Assembly: GCA_903959905.1 (NCBI GenBank)
Contig: CAJBYO010000001.1
Coordinates: 1 to 64,000, forward strand
Direction of reading: 5' to 3'
DNA length: 64,000 bases
Source of the DNA: an uncultured Bacteroidales bacterium
GTDB taxonomy: Bacteria > Bacteroidota > Bacteroidia > Bacteroidales > FEN-979
The translations under genes were made by a program, and so were the position numbers. Under the pieces are notes generated by a model. It saw nothing but the letters and a program-made list of their open reading frames with translations. It did not search any database and was not told the origin of the DNA. Shown here in pieces: positions 1 through 12,438 of this stretch; within the stretch, counting starts at the first letter, position 1; every line of letters begins with the position of its first letter.

Positions 1-2
1 GA

Positions 3-68
3 TGGAACGAAATCAAACTGGAAAATGAACTCTTCCAATGCAGTTTGAGAACACTGGTGTTATTTTAA
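3..68 (+). CDS. possible 3' end of a gene cut by the window edge
   Basis: The third plus-strand frame is open from the window edge to a TAA at 66-68 and would encode about 21 residues ending LRTLVLF. No family can be recognised from so short a piece. It is offered only because the segment before the repeat-like DNA has to hold something, and because the two other plus frames stop earlier. It could be chance. Confidence 0.2.
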   Translation, partial: WNEIKLENELFQCSLRTLVLF

Positions 69-156
69 CCACTAAGGCGTCAAAGGATACACTAAGTCGC
101 ACGAAGGGTTGATGATATGGAGTAAACTTCGTGCGCCTTCGAGACCGTTACCTCAT

Positions 157-3397
<3,241 letters not shown>

Positions 3398-3437
3398 TTA
3401 GGAAATATTTTGTGTGGCATAATCGTAAATTCATGAC

Positions 3438-3445
3438 TATTTTTG
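3438..3445 (+). promoter_or_regulatory. candidate -7 box (TATTTTTG) for the sirtuin gene
   Basis: Matches the Bacteroidetes TAnnTTTG consensus, 30 bases upstream of the ATG at 3476. No well-spaced TTTG element at -33 was found, so support is partial. Confidence 0.35.
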
Positions 3446-3475
3446 CGGTTAAAGCCGATAATTTAAAATTTCAAT

Positions 3476-4159
3476 ATGTTAAAACTTGTGGTGCTTTCAG
3501 GTGCCGGGATCAGCCAGGAAAGCGGGATAAAGACTTTTCGCGACAGCGATGGCCTGTGGGAAAACCACCGGATTGAGGATGTTGCCACACCGGAAGCATG
3601 GGCACGGGATCCGCTGATGGTGCTTGATTTTTACAACATGCGGCGGAAACAGCTGCAGGAAGTGGAGCCGAACCATGCGCATGATGTTCTTGCAGGGCTT
3701 GAAGGCCTGTATGATGTTCAGATCATCACGCAGAATGTGGATGACCTGCACGAGCGGGCTGGGTCAACCAAGGTGCTGCACCTTCACGGGGAGCTGAAAA
3801 AGGTGCGCTCAACCGTTGATGAACACCTGGTTTACACCCTTCCCGGGTGGGAACTGAAACCCGGCGAACTGTGTGAGAAGGGATCGCAGCTTCGCCCACA
3901 TATTGTGTGGTTTGGGGAAGCTGTTCCCAACATCGTGGTTGCAGCATCCATGGTGGAAATGGCAGATATCCTGGTTGTGATCGGAACTTCCATGAAGGTT
4001 TACCCTGCGGCCGGGCTGATGCAGTATGCCCCGGAAGGCATTCCGGCGTTCCTGATCGACCCGGAGGCATCGCCGCAGTATTATATTCCAAACCTGACGA
4101 TCATCAGGGAGAGGGCTACAACGGGGGTGGAAAAATTACTCGACATCCTCAATCACTGA
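3476..4159 (+). CDS. cobB: NAD-dependent protein deacylase, sirtuin family (CobB/SIRT5-like)
   Basis: Removes acyl groups from lysine using NAD, giving nicotinamide and O-acyl-ADP-ribose; cytoplasmic. Of 227 residues, the NAD-binding GAGISQESGIKTFR is at 9-22, TQNVDDLH at 85-92, and the catalytic His is H104 in LHLHGEL. Y53 and R56 form the Y-x-x-R pair that in SIRT5-type sirtuins recognises succinyl or malonyl groups, so desuccinylase activity is likely. The usual four zinc-binding cysteines are not present: between residues 105 and 150 only C143 remains, in ELCEKGSQLRPH. To my knowledge related Bacteroidetes sirtuins share this segment. The gene stands alone, divergent from the beta-galactosidase. 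Confidence 0.9.
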   Translation: MLKLVVLSGAGISQESGIKTFRDSDGLWENHRIEDVATPEAWARDPLMVLDFYNMRRKQLQEVEPNHAHDVLAGLEGLYDVQIITQNVDDLHERAGSTKVLHLHGELKKVRSTVDEHLVYTLPGWELKPGELCEKGSQLRPHIVWFGEAVPNIVVAASMVEMADILVVIGTSMKVYPAAGLMQYAPEGIPAFLIDPEASPQYYIPNLTIIRERATTGVEKLLDILNH

Positions 4160-4275
4160 AAATTGTTGCGTACCGTCGGCCAGCCCTGAAGGTACACAGG
4201 TAAAGTGGGTTAGTTGACTGAGGCTGCGGTTTTTTTATTAATTTTACCTCCTCAAAATTAACCCAAACCTCTCCG

Positions 4276-7158
4276 ATGAAAAAACTTTTCCTCTTTATCT
4301 CCATGATTGCCTTTGGCAGCATGGCCATGGCTGCGCATGTACCCCAGAATGAGGCATGGACCTTAGCCGGCAATTTCTTTAAATCAACACATCCCGGATA
4401 CAAAGGAGTTGTTGGGGTTGGAGACGGCAAAGTGTTTGAATACGAGGGAATTCCGACCATATATACATTTATTTATTCTACCGGAGGATTTGTGCTGGTC
4501 GCGGCAGATGATGCCTCCATCCCGGTACTGGGTTATTCATTTGAGAACGAGTTGCCGGCTGATCCGAAGAATCCTTCGGTGAGAGAATGGCTGGAGGGGT
4601 ATTCAAAAGAAATTTACCAGATCATCAGCCATAAACTTGACAATAAAGAGACCCGGAAAGCCTGGGATGATATCAATGCCGGTAAGGGTGATCTGTCCGT
4701 TCTGGATGTGAATCCGTTGCTCAGTACAACCTGGGACCAGGGGTGTTTTTACAATGCACAGTGTCCCACCGACCCGGGTTCCTCTTTCTCATGCGGCCAT
4801 GTGTATACCGGCTGTGTTGCCACCGCAATGGCGCAGATCATGAAGTACCATAATTTCCCACCCCAGGGTGTTGGATCACATACGTATACGCATCCTGTGT
4901 ACGGCGTGCAGACTGCGAATTTCGGTGCAGCGACCTACAACTGGTCCTCCATGCCAAACAATGTCAGCAGTGCAAACCCGGGTGTTGCCACCATCATGTA
5001 CCACGCCGGAGTTTCTGTCAATATGCAGTACGCACCCAGCGGATCTGGAGCCTACAGTGAAGATGTACCGGATGCTTTAATGGATTATTTCAATTACAAA
5101 CCCGGTTGTGAGATCAAATACAAGAACAACTATGCCAATGTGGAAGACTTTAAAGCCTTGTTGCGTGCCAACCTGGATCAGAGCCTGCCCATGTACTACA
5201 GCGGATCCGGAAACGACGGCCATGCCTGGGTGTGCGACGGATATCGTCTCAGCGACGGAAAATTCCATTTTAACTGGGGATGGTCGGGATCAAGCAACGG
5301 CTGGTATGCCATTGGCGCACTGAATCCGGGCGGATCAACGTTTAACAATGACAATGCGGCCATTGTGAACATCAGGCCATACAACCCCAATCTGATTGTC
5401 AGGATTTCACATCCTGTCAACAATGCTGTGATCGGTGTCGGTTATCCTGTGGCTATTGAAGCGACCACAGTGCTTGGAACTCCTTCGGCCATGAAACTTT
5501 TTATTGATAACGTGGAGAAGTATTCAGTTACTGGCACTTCGCTGACCTACACCTGGAACACATCGGCTTCCGACCTTGGAAGCCACAATGTCAGGGTATT
5601 CTCATATACAGCAACAGATACGGTTTACAACGAGATCAACCTGAATGTGGCAGAATGGATCACCCAGGAAAGCGGCTTTCCAACAGCGGCAAGGGGCATC
5701 AGCTACATGTCGGCTGCCGACAGTAACTTTGTATGGGCTGCTGCATTTGATGACAACAACCCTACTGCAGCATGCTCTGATTTTACAAGATCCATAGACG
5801 GTGGTGCCACATGGACCCCCGGCGTGATCACCAATACGACGGGACTGGCTTCCGCCATGATATTCGCGATTGACGATAACAAAGCTTACGTTCCCATGTA
5901 CAGGGTTTCAGGAAACAAACCGATGGGAATTTACGCGACGGTTGACGGTGGTGCCACATGGGCGCGGCAGACTACGGCAACTTTCAGCAACAGTGCCTCA
6001 TTCCCGAATTGCGTTCATTTTTTCAATGAAAACGACGGATGGTGCATGGGCGACCCGATCGGCGGGGAGTTTGAGATCTACACAACCACCAATGGAGGAA
6101 CGAACTGGACCCAGGTCCCGGGCGCCAACATTCCAAATCCCGTTTCCGGGGAATTTGGTGTGGTTGGATATTATTCCGCGGTGCACGATACCATCTGGTT
6201 CGGCACGAACATGGGGAGGGTTTACCGCTCCACCGACAAAGGACTGACCTACAACGTTGCCACCGTTCAGCCATTCAACGGGAAATATATTGAACCGTCT
6301 TTCAGAACAGGTTTACACGGGCTTGTTCAGGATAAGAGTGCCGGAACGACGGGCGCCATGTGTGAGACATTTGACGGCGGGTTAACATGGACGGCTGTCA
6401 CCCCGACAGGCCCTGTTTTTGCCACCGACCTGGTTTATGTTCCCGGTACGCAGAATACATGGGTAAGTTCCGGGTCAACAGGAAATATGGGCTCTTCCTA
6501 TAGTTTTGACGGAGGGCATACCTGGAGTGAATTCCTGGGAACCCAGGGAGCACGGTATATGCAGATGACCTGGGTGAACAATCACTGCGGATGGGCCGGC
6601 GGCGTGAACGTAAGTGCGACTGAAAACGGTGCATACAAATTTATCGGTTTGCTGAGGCCGCCTTTGCCTGCCCCGACCAATTTACAGGCCACTGTTTCCG
6701 GACACGATGTTCATCTTACCTGGAATGCACCGTCTTCAGGCATCAACCAGGGATACAATATGTACCGCAACGGTCTGAAACTGAATACCACGCCGATCAC
6801 CGCACCGGCTTATACCGACATGAATGTTATAAGTGGCGTTTACACCTATTGTGTGAGGGCGCTCTACGCCGACGGTGAGTCGGAGGGAATTTGTACCACG
6901 GTTGATGTGGCGGTGGGTGCAGGCGAACTGGCGAAACCGGCATTTGCATTTTATCCGAACCCGGCATACAACCGGCTGACTGTTCAAACAGGGAGCAGGG
7001 GCCAATACCGCATTTTAAACTTTTCAGGCGCAATGGTCATGGAGGGGAGCGTTACCGCACAGGAAACAGTCATTGACATCCATGATCTGCCAGGTGGCAT
7101 CTACTTTTTCACAATACCTGTTTCAGGAATATCAGCCAAATTTGTGAAAGTTGACTGA
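4276..7158 (+). CDS. secreted C10 family cysteine peptidase (streptopain-like) with propeller-like repeats, FN3 and T9SS sorting domain
   Basis: A secreted protease of 960 residues. A signal peptide (about 1-19) is followed by a pro/inhibitor domain to about 140, then the C10 papain-like domain. The likely nucleophile is C180 in YTGCVATAMAQ, the catalytic His is H316 in DGHAWVCDGY, and the FNWGW segment lies at 332-336. From about 460 to 790 there are BNR-like repeats (Asp-box forms such as DGGATW and DGGHTW), then an FN3 domain near 800-885, and a type A T9SS C-terminal domain (FYPNPAYNRL to the end). T9SS cargo is exported to the cell surface or medium. The gene is followed 39 bp later by another T9SS protein with BNR-like repeats, so the two may be co-transcribed. 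Pairing a C10 protease with propeller-like repeats is uncommon in my experience. Confidence 0.9.
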   Translation: MKKLFLFISMIAFGSMAMAAHVPQNEAWTLAGNFFKSTHPGYKGVVGVGDGKVFEYEGIPTIYTFIYSTGGFVLVAADDASIPVLGYSFENELPADPKNPSVREWLEGYSKEIYQIISHKLDNKETRKAWDDINAGKGDLSVLDVNPLLSTTWDQGCFYNAQCPTDPGSSFSCGHVYTGCVATAMAQIMKYHNFPPQGVGSHTYTHPVYGVQTANFGAATYNWSSMPNNVSSANPGVATIMYHAGVSVNMQYAPSGSGAYSEDVPDALMDYFNYKPGCEIKYKNNYANVEDFKALLRANLDQSLPMYYSGSGNDGHAWVCDGYRLSDGKFHFNWGWSGSSNGWYAIGALNPGGSTFNNDNAAIVNIRPYNPNLIVRISHPVNNAVIGVGYPVAIEATTVLGTPSAMKLFIDNVEKYSVTGTSLTYTWNTSASDLGSHNVRVFSYTATDTVYNEINLNVAEWITQESGFPTAARGISYMSAADSNFVWAAAFDDNNPTAACSDFTRSIDGGATWTPGVITNTTGLASAMIFAIDDNKAYVPMYRVSGNKPMGIYATVDGGATWARQTTATFSNSASFPNCVHFFNENDGWCMGDPIGGEFEIYTTTNGGTNWTQVPGANIPNPVSGEFGVVGYYSAVHDTIWFGTNMGRVYRSTDKGLTYNVATVQPFNGKYIEPSFRTGLHGLVQDKSAGTTGAMCETFDGGLTWTAVTPTGPVFATDLVYVPGTQNTWVSSGSTGNMGSSYSFDGGHTWSEFLGTQGARYMQMTWVNNHCGWAGGVNVSATENGAYKFIGLLRPPLPAPTNLQATVSGHDVHLTWNAPSSGINQGYNMYRNGLKLNTTPITAPAYTDMNVISGVYTYCVRALYADGESEGICTTVDVAVGAGELAKPAFAFYPNPAYNRLTVQTGSRGQYRILNFSGAMVMEGSVTAQETVIDIHDLPGGIYFFTIPVSGISAKFVKVD

Positions 7159-7197
7159 TGCAACCTCATGTCATCCAACAATAGGAGGAGCATTAAC

Positions 7198-10100
7198 ATG
7201 AATTTCATATCCCGGATTACCGCCACCTCAGTAGTCATCCTGTTTTTCAGCATGATGGCACAGGGTCAGGGTGTTTATACGCCCTATGATGAACTGCCAG
7301 GCATTATCAGGAGTTATAAACCTTCTTACAGTGATGATCTGCCATCCTGGGGAAGGATGCTTTACCAGTTCCCGGCAAACTACAATGAGGTCGGCCTTGA
7401 GTTTAATGCCTACATGATAAACCATCCCGGCGAAGAGAGCGCCATCATTCGGTATTACAGGATATGGGACCGGGCTGTTGCCTCATACGCGTTGCCCGAC
7501 GGGAGCATTGAGTTGCCTGATATCGGACAGTATTATTCCAACCTGAGGGAATCACAACTCACCGCCCGGCATGAGATAAATTCACCCTCACTGACCGGGT
7601 CGGACTGGACGTTCCTTGGCCCGAAGGAGACATTCTGGCTTAATGAGTCCGGTACACCGGTCGCTCCCGGGCCATGCCCATGGCAGGTTAATGTTTATTC
7701 CTTTGATGTGGCGGCATCAGACAACAATGTGATCTATGGCGGAACAGAGACCGGTTATGTGAATAAAACCACCAACAAGGGGCTTTCCTGGCAGTTAACA
7801 GGGCAGAACTATCCGTTTGGCGGCGGTGTCACGGCGGTGGCTGTGCATCCTTCCGATCCCAATACAGTTTTTGCAGCAGCGGGCAACCAACTCCATAAAA
7901 CGGTGAACGGCGGGCTTACGTGGACTCCCTTGCTACCCTCCGGCGGCCAGTTTTATGCCGACAGGCTCAGGATCGATCCCGTGAATCCTCAAAAGATCTT
8001 TGCCGCATCGTCGAACGGTCTTTACCTCAGTACCAACGGGGGCACTACATGGTCACAGAAATGGGCTGCCCAGTCATACGATGTGGAGATCAGGCCCAAT
8101 GACAACTCACAGGTGTTTGCGCTCACCAAAACCGGGGGCAAATTCTCTGTCATCACGTCGGTTGACGGGGGCCAGACATTCCAGGTACAGTCAGCCTTTC
8201 CCAACAACATCGTTGACAACAGCGGCGGACTGCTGGCGGTCACACCGTCCAACCCGAATGTGCTGCTGGCCATTCTTTTAAGTGCAAACAACACACCCTA
8301 CCTGGTAAAGGGAACCCTGGCAGGGACAACATGGAGCTGGGTACTGGTTGCAACGGGTGGGTCAGGATCGTTCCCGATGAACAACGGGCAGGGATATTTT
8401 GACCTGGCACTCGACATTTCCCCGGTAAATGAAAATATCATCCTTGTCGGGACAACTACCTTATACAAATCCTTGAATGGCGGAAGCACTTTTACTGCTG
8501 TTGGAGGCTATTCGGGGAGTTTCAGCATTCACCCCGACATCCAGGATATCAAGATGCTGCCAAACGGCGAAACATGGGTCTCCACCGACGGCGGGATGAA
8601 TTTTACCACAGATAACTTTGGCATTATTGCGAATTACTCCCCCCGCGTCAATGGGATTATCGGTTCCGACATGTGGGGTTTTGACCAGGGATGGAACGAA
8701 GATATCGTGGTGGGTGGCAGGTATCATAATGGGAATACCTCCATTGCAGACTTCTACCAGCCGAAAGCCCTGAGGATGGGTGGAGCCGAATCTCCCACAG
8801 GCTGGGTGCTGCAGGGGAAAAGCCGCCATGTGGCCTTTGACGACCTTGGAAACGGCTGGATTTTGCCTCAAACCGCAGAGGGAAAACCTGGAGGAAGGTT
8901 CATCTTCAGCAAATATCCCAACATGGAGGAATACGGTGGCCGCAGAAGCAACCTGGTGCACCACCCAAATTATTACAACACACTTTTCCTCGCTGAAGGA
9001 ACAGGATTCTGGAGGAGTTCTGACATGGGGGCATCATGGGAGTTGCTAAATAATTTCCCGGCCAAAATGAGATACTTCCAGATCAGCAGCAGCAATCCGG
9101 ATGTATTCTATGGGGATCTTGTTGGCGCGGGGTTGGTCAAATCAACAGATGGTGGCCTGACCTGGCTCCAGAAACCTTCGCTGACAAGTCCGCCTTACGG
9201 AACTTCCAACTGGAAGGGCAAGTTGTTCATGGCTGTTTCTCCCGCAAATGAAAATGTGGTTTATGCCTGCCTGCAAAACGGAACATGGTCGGCCGATATC
9301 GGCAAAGTTTTCAAGTCGACCGATGGTGGCGACACCTGGACAGACTGGACCGGGAGCCTTTCAGAATACATGAAATGCATCGTGATCCAGCCCGACTCTG
9401 CAGGCAATGACCTTGTTTACCTGTTTACAAATGCCACAAACGGGAAAACGGCAAAGGTGTTCTACCGAAAGGTTGGCATGAGCGACTGGAGCCTGTTCAG
9501 CAGCAATTATCCTGCCGGGATGGTTGTGAACATGGCCTTGCCATTTTTCAGGGACGGCAAAATAAGGGTTGGAGGCAACGGTGGGGTTTGGGAATCACGC
9601 ATGGCAGATACAGCCTTCCTGCCACGCATCAATCCATGGGTTGAAAAACCGCATTACGACTGCATGTTCGACACACTGTCATTTGACGACCATTCCATAC
9701 TGGCCCACCAGGGAGCAACCTGGCACTGGACCATTACTCCGCAGCCTGCGTGGATCGACAATCCAGATATTCGCAATCCACGGGTGGTTCTGGGAAATCC
9801 CGGCCCGTTTGATGTTATGCTGACTGTTACGAAAAATGGCCAGACCTACACCAAAACGGTGAATGCCATGGTTTCGGCAGAACCCTGTCCATCCATCTAT
9901 GACTGTACAAACCCTGCCGAACTGCCGAAGCACCTGTGGTCGCTTATTTATGTTGACAGCGAAGAAACCAATGACCCGGGACTGGCTACCATGAGTTATG
10001 ACGGAAATCCTTCCTCCATCTGGCATACGCGCTGGAGTACCGGTAATGATCCTTACCCGCATGAGATCCAGATCGACCTCGGCGAACGTTACAGGATCAG

Positions 10101-10626
10101 CAAGTTCACCTACCTTCCGAGGCAGGATGGGTCAAACGGCTGGATTAAAAACTATGAGCTGTATTTTAGTTACGATTCGTTAAACTGGGGTACGGCCGTT
10201 AAAACAGGCCAGTTTGAAAATTCAGGTGCACCCCAGACGATCACCTTTGACACGCCAAAAACAGGGAAATTTTTCAGGCTGGTGGCCCTGTCGGAGATGA
10301 ACGGAAATCCGTGGGCGTCAGCTGCCGAGTTTACCATGACCGGGTGTGTTGACTGGCCAACCGGAATCAACCCGGGTGTTAAAAAGGAGAAAATCACTGC
10401 TTTTCCGGTGCCTACAACCGGAATCCTCAACATTCCCCTTCCCCCGGGAAACAGTTTCAGTTACAGGGTCTTCTCGTCACAGGGAAGCGTTGTTGGATCA
10501 GGAAGCACAGGAAATCAACATGATACCTGGCAACTAAGCCTGGATGGGTGCATCCCGGGCCTTTACATTATTCAGTTAACCGATGACCAGGGTGTAGTTT
10601 ATAACGTTAGGGTTGAAAAACGGTAA
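7198..10626 (+). CDS. secreted protein with sortilin/BNR-like beta-propeller, discoidin (F5/8 C) domain and T9SS sorting domain
   Basis: Start chosen at 7198 rather than 7168 because an AGGAGG lies 9 bases upstream and a typical signal peptide (ending MMAQGQG) begins there; this gives 1142 residues. Residues about 120-760 hold many VPS10/BNR-type repeats (STDGGLTW, STDGGDTW and similar), which fold as beta-propellers. A PKD-like segment near 810-890 precedes a discoidin-like F5/8 type C domain near 905-1050 (the region ending EFTMTGC), a likely carbohydrate-binding module. The C-terminus is a type A T9SS domain with FPVPTTGILN. No catalytic motif is evident, so a binding or scaffold role is inferred. 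It follows the C10 peptidase closely and precedes the C69 dipeptidase by 32 bp, which suggests a shared secreted-degradation operon. Confidence 0.85.
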   Translation: MNFISRITATSVVILFFSMMAQGQGVYTPYDELPGIIRSYKPSYSDDLPSWGRMLYQFPANYNEVGLEFNAYMINHPGEESAIIRYYRIWDRAVASYALPDGSIELPDIGQYYSNLRESQLTARHEINSPSLTGSDWTFLGPKETFWLNESGTPVAPGPCPWQVNVYSFDVAASDNNVIYGGTETGYVNKTTNKGLSWQLTGQNYPFGGGVTAVAVHPSDPNTVFAAAGNQLHKTVNGGLTWTPLLPSGGQFYADRLRIDPVNPQKIFAASSNGLYLSTNGGTTWSQKWAAQSYDVEIRPNDNSQVFALTKTGGKFSVITSVDGGQTFQVQSAFPNNIVDNSGGLLAVTPSNPNVLLAILLSANNTPYLVKGTLAGTTWSWVLVATGGSGSFPMNNGQGYFDLALDISPVNENIILVGTTTLYKSLNGGSTFTAVGGYSGSFSIHPDIQDIKMLPNGETWVSTDGGMNFTTDNFGIIANYSPRVNGIIGSDMWGFDQGWNEDIVVGGRYHNGNTSIADFYQPKALRMGGAESPTGWVLQGKSRHVAFDDLGNGWILPQTAEGKPGGRFIFSKYPNMEEYGGRRSNLVHHPNYYNTLFLAEGTGFWRSSDMGASWELLNNFPAKMRYFQISSSNPDVFYGDLVGAGLVKSTDGGLTWLQKPSLTSPPYGTSNWKGKLFMAVSPANENVVYACLQNGTWSADIGKVFKSTDGGDTWTDWTGSLSEYMKCIVIQPDSAGNDLVYLFTNATNGKTAKVFYRKVGMSDWSLFSSNYPAGMVVNMALPFFRDGKIRVGGNGGVWESRMADTAFLPRINPWVEKPHYDCMFDTLSFDDHSILAHQGATWHWTITPQPAWIDNPDIRNPRVVLGNPGPFDVMLTVTKNGQTYTKTVNAMVSAEPCPSIYDCTNPAELPKHLWSLIYVDSEETNDPGLATMSYDGNPSSIWHTRWSTGNDPYPHEIQIDLGERYRISKFTYLPRQDGSNGWIKNYELYFSYDSLNWGTAVKTGQFENSGAPQTITFDTPKTGKFFRLVALSEMNGNPWASAAEFTMTGCVDWPTGINPGVKKEKITAFPVPTTGILNIPLPPGNSFSYRVFSSQGSVVGSGSTGNQHDTWQLSLDGCIPGLYIIQLTDDQGVVYNVRVEKR

Positions 10627-10658
10627 CGATAGCTGCAGCCTGGTGTAATAAAAAATAT

Positions 10659-12398
10659 ATGTCAAGAAACATCATTCAATTTGTCCTTTCATCTTTTCTT
10701 TTGCTCTATTTCCCGGCTTCATTTGCCTGCACCAACCTCATCATTACCAAGGGTGCGAGTAAAGACGGTTCGGTGATGATCACCTATGCTGCCGATTCGC
10801 ATACCCGGTACGGGGCGATTGCTTTTTATCCGGCTGCCGACCATCAGCCGGGCGACAGGTGTGCAGTATATCACTACGAATCCGGGCAATTCCTCGGAAT
10901 CATCCCCGAAGTGGCTCATACCTGTTCTGTGATCCAGTTTATGAATGAACACCAGGTGGCCATCGGTGAAACTACTTTTGGCGGGTTAGACTCCCTGTCG
11001 GGTCAGCCCGGTGCCATCCTTGATTACGGATCCCTCATGAAAATCGGGCTTCAGCGGTCAAAAACGGCACGTGAGATGATCAGGGTGATAACTGATTTGA
11101 TGGAGCGTTACGGATACGCCTCATCAGGTGAATCATTTTCAATTTCCGATGCCAATGAAGCATGGATCATGGATGTCATCGGTAAAGGAAAGTACGAAAA
11201 AGGAGCGGTGTGGGTGGCCAGGCTCATTCCCGATGGGTATGTGAGCGGCCATGCCAACCAGGCAAGGATCACCACATTTCCTTTTCAAAAAATCAACAAC
11301 TGGAAGGACCCGGGGCAAACCGTTTACCATTCTCCCGACGTTGTCAGTTTTGCAAAAGCACACGGGTTCTACAAAGGGAAGGATGCAGATTTCAGCTTTT
11401 CGGATGTTTACAACCCGTTGAATTTCGGAGGGGCCCGTTTTTGCGATGCAAGGGTTTGGTCGTTTTTCAGGAAAGTAAGCAAGACCGTAAGGGATCAGTC
11501 GGCCTACACCGATTATGCAAAAGGCGTTTTATCACATGACTCACAACGAATGGACGGTTCTGCCAACCCCAACGGATATGTTTCAAACCGCCTGCCTTTG
11601 TGGGTGAAGCCTGATTCTGCTGTCGCTTTGCGGGATGTCATGTCGGCCATGCGCGATCATTACGAGGATACACCGCTCGACATGCGCTATGATTTTGGTG
11701 CCGGCCCGTTTCACCTTCCTTACCGGCTGCGCCCGCTTGAATTCACCATCGACAGTGTGATGTACTGCAATGAAAGGGCGATCTCCACACAGCAAACCGG
11801 CTACAGCTTTGTGGCACAGTCGAGAAACTGGCTGCCCGATCCCGTCGGGGGAATCTACTGGTATGGGGTTGATGATGCCGACGGCTGCGTGTATGCCCCG
11901 ATGTATTGCGGTATCAGTGAGGTTCCGCAAAGTTATGCATGGGGAAATGGATCAATGATATCCTGGTCGGATAACTCAGCGTTCTGGACTTTCAGCCAGG
12001 TAAACAACCTGGCCTATTCGCGGTATGACCTCATCCACCCGGAGATTGAAAAATACCAGTCAGAACTAGAGAAAAGGATGATCCGGGAAACGGAGATCGT
12101 TGACGCCAAGGCGACTGAACTGTACAAAGGGGACCCGGCTTCCGGTGTTTCCTATGTAACTGATTATTCTTCTTATACCGGTAGTTTGCTTGTTTCCAAA
12201 TGGAATGCATTTTATCATTATCTCTTCATGAAATATGTGGATGGGAACGTTAAACAAACAAACGGTTTCCAGCTTCTCGACAACGGCAACGGTAAAGGAG
12301 TTCCTAAAAAGCCCGCCCAGCCCGGTTACGGAAAGGCATGGGAGCGCCGTATGATCGAGGGCACCGGCGACCAGTTCAAAGTGCCCGAAGCCAAATAA
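10659..12398 (+). CDS. C69 family dipeptidase (PepD/dipeptidase A-like), exported
   Basis: Hydrolyses dipeptides; an N-terminal nucleophile hydrolase. The 579-residue protein starts with a signal peptide ending SFA, and C24 immediately follows (ACTNLIITKGASKDGS). In C69 enzymes the new N-terminal Cys is the nucleophile, so cleavage before C24 would activate it. Conserved family segments are visible, including HANQARITTFPF and the FWTFSQVNN region near 445-455. ASFAC could be misread as a lipobox, but the family requires this Cys free. The gene lies 32 bp after a secreted propeller protein and is followed by mnmA, which has its own candidate promoter. Confidence 0.88.
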   Translation: MSRNIIQFVLSSFLLLYFPASFACTNLIITKGASKDGSVMITYAADSHTRYGAIAFYPAADHQPGDRCAVYHYESGQFLGIIPEVAHTCSVIQFMNEHQVAIGETTFGGLDSLSGQPGAILDYGSLMKIGLQRSKTAREMIRVITDLMERYGYASSGESFSISDANEAWIMDVIGKGKYEKGAVWVARLIPDGYVSGHANQARITTFPFQKINNWKDPGQTVYHSPDVVSFAKAHGFYKGKDADFSFSDVYNPLNFGGARFCDARVWSFFRKVSKTVRDQSAYTDYAKGVLSHDSQRMDGSANPNGYVSNRLPLWVKPDSAVALRDVMSAMRDHYEDTPLDMRYDFGAGPFHLPYRLRPLEFTIDSVMYCNERAISTQQTGYSFVAQSRNWLPDPVGGIYWYGVDDADGCVYAPMYCGISEVPQSYAWGNGSMISWSDNSAFWTFSQVNNLAYSRYDLIHPEIEKYQSELEKRMIRETEIVDAKATELYKGDPASGVSYVTDYSSYTGSLLVSKWNAFYHYLFMKYVDGNVKQTNGFQLLDNGNGKGVPKKPAQPGYGKAWERRMIEGTGDQFKVPEAK

Positions 12399-12402
12399 TT
12401 GC

Positions 12403-12410
12403 TAACTTTG
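12403..12410 (+). promoter_or_regulatory. candidate -7 box (TAACTTTG) for mnmA
   Basis: Exact TAnnTTTG match just after the C69 dipeptidase stop codon and 28 bases before the TTG start of mnmA. Spacing fits a short leader. No clear -33 TTTG is present. Confidence 0.4.
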
Positions 12411-12438
12411 CACCCGTTTTTAACCAATTAGTGATATT

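Noticed and set aside
7168..7197. Upstream start for the propeller/discoidin gene
   Set aside because: Would put ten polar residues before the signal peptide; AGGAGG favours 7198.
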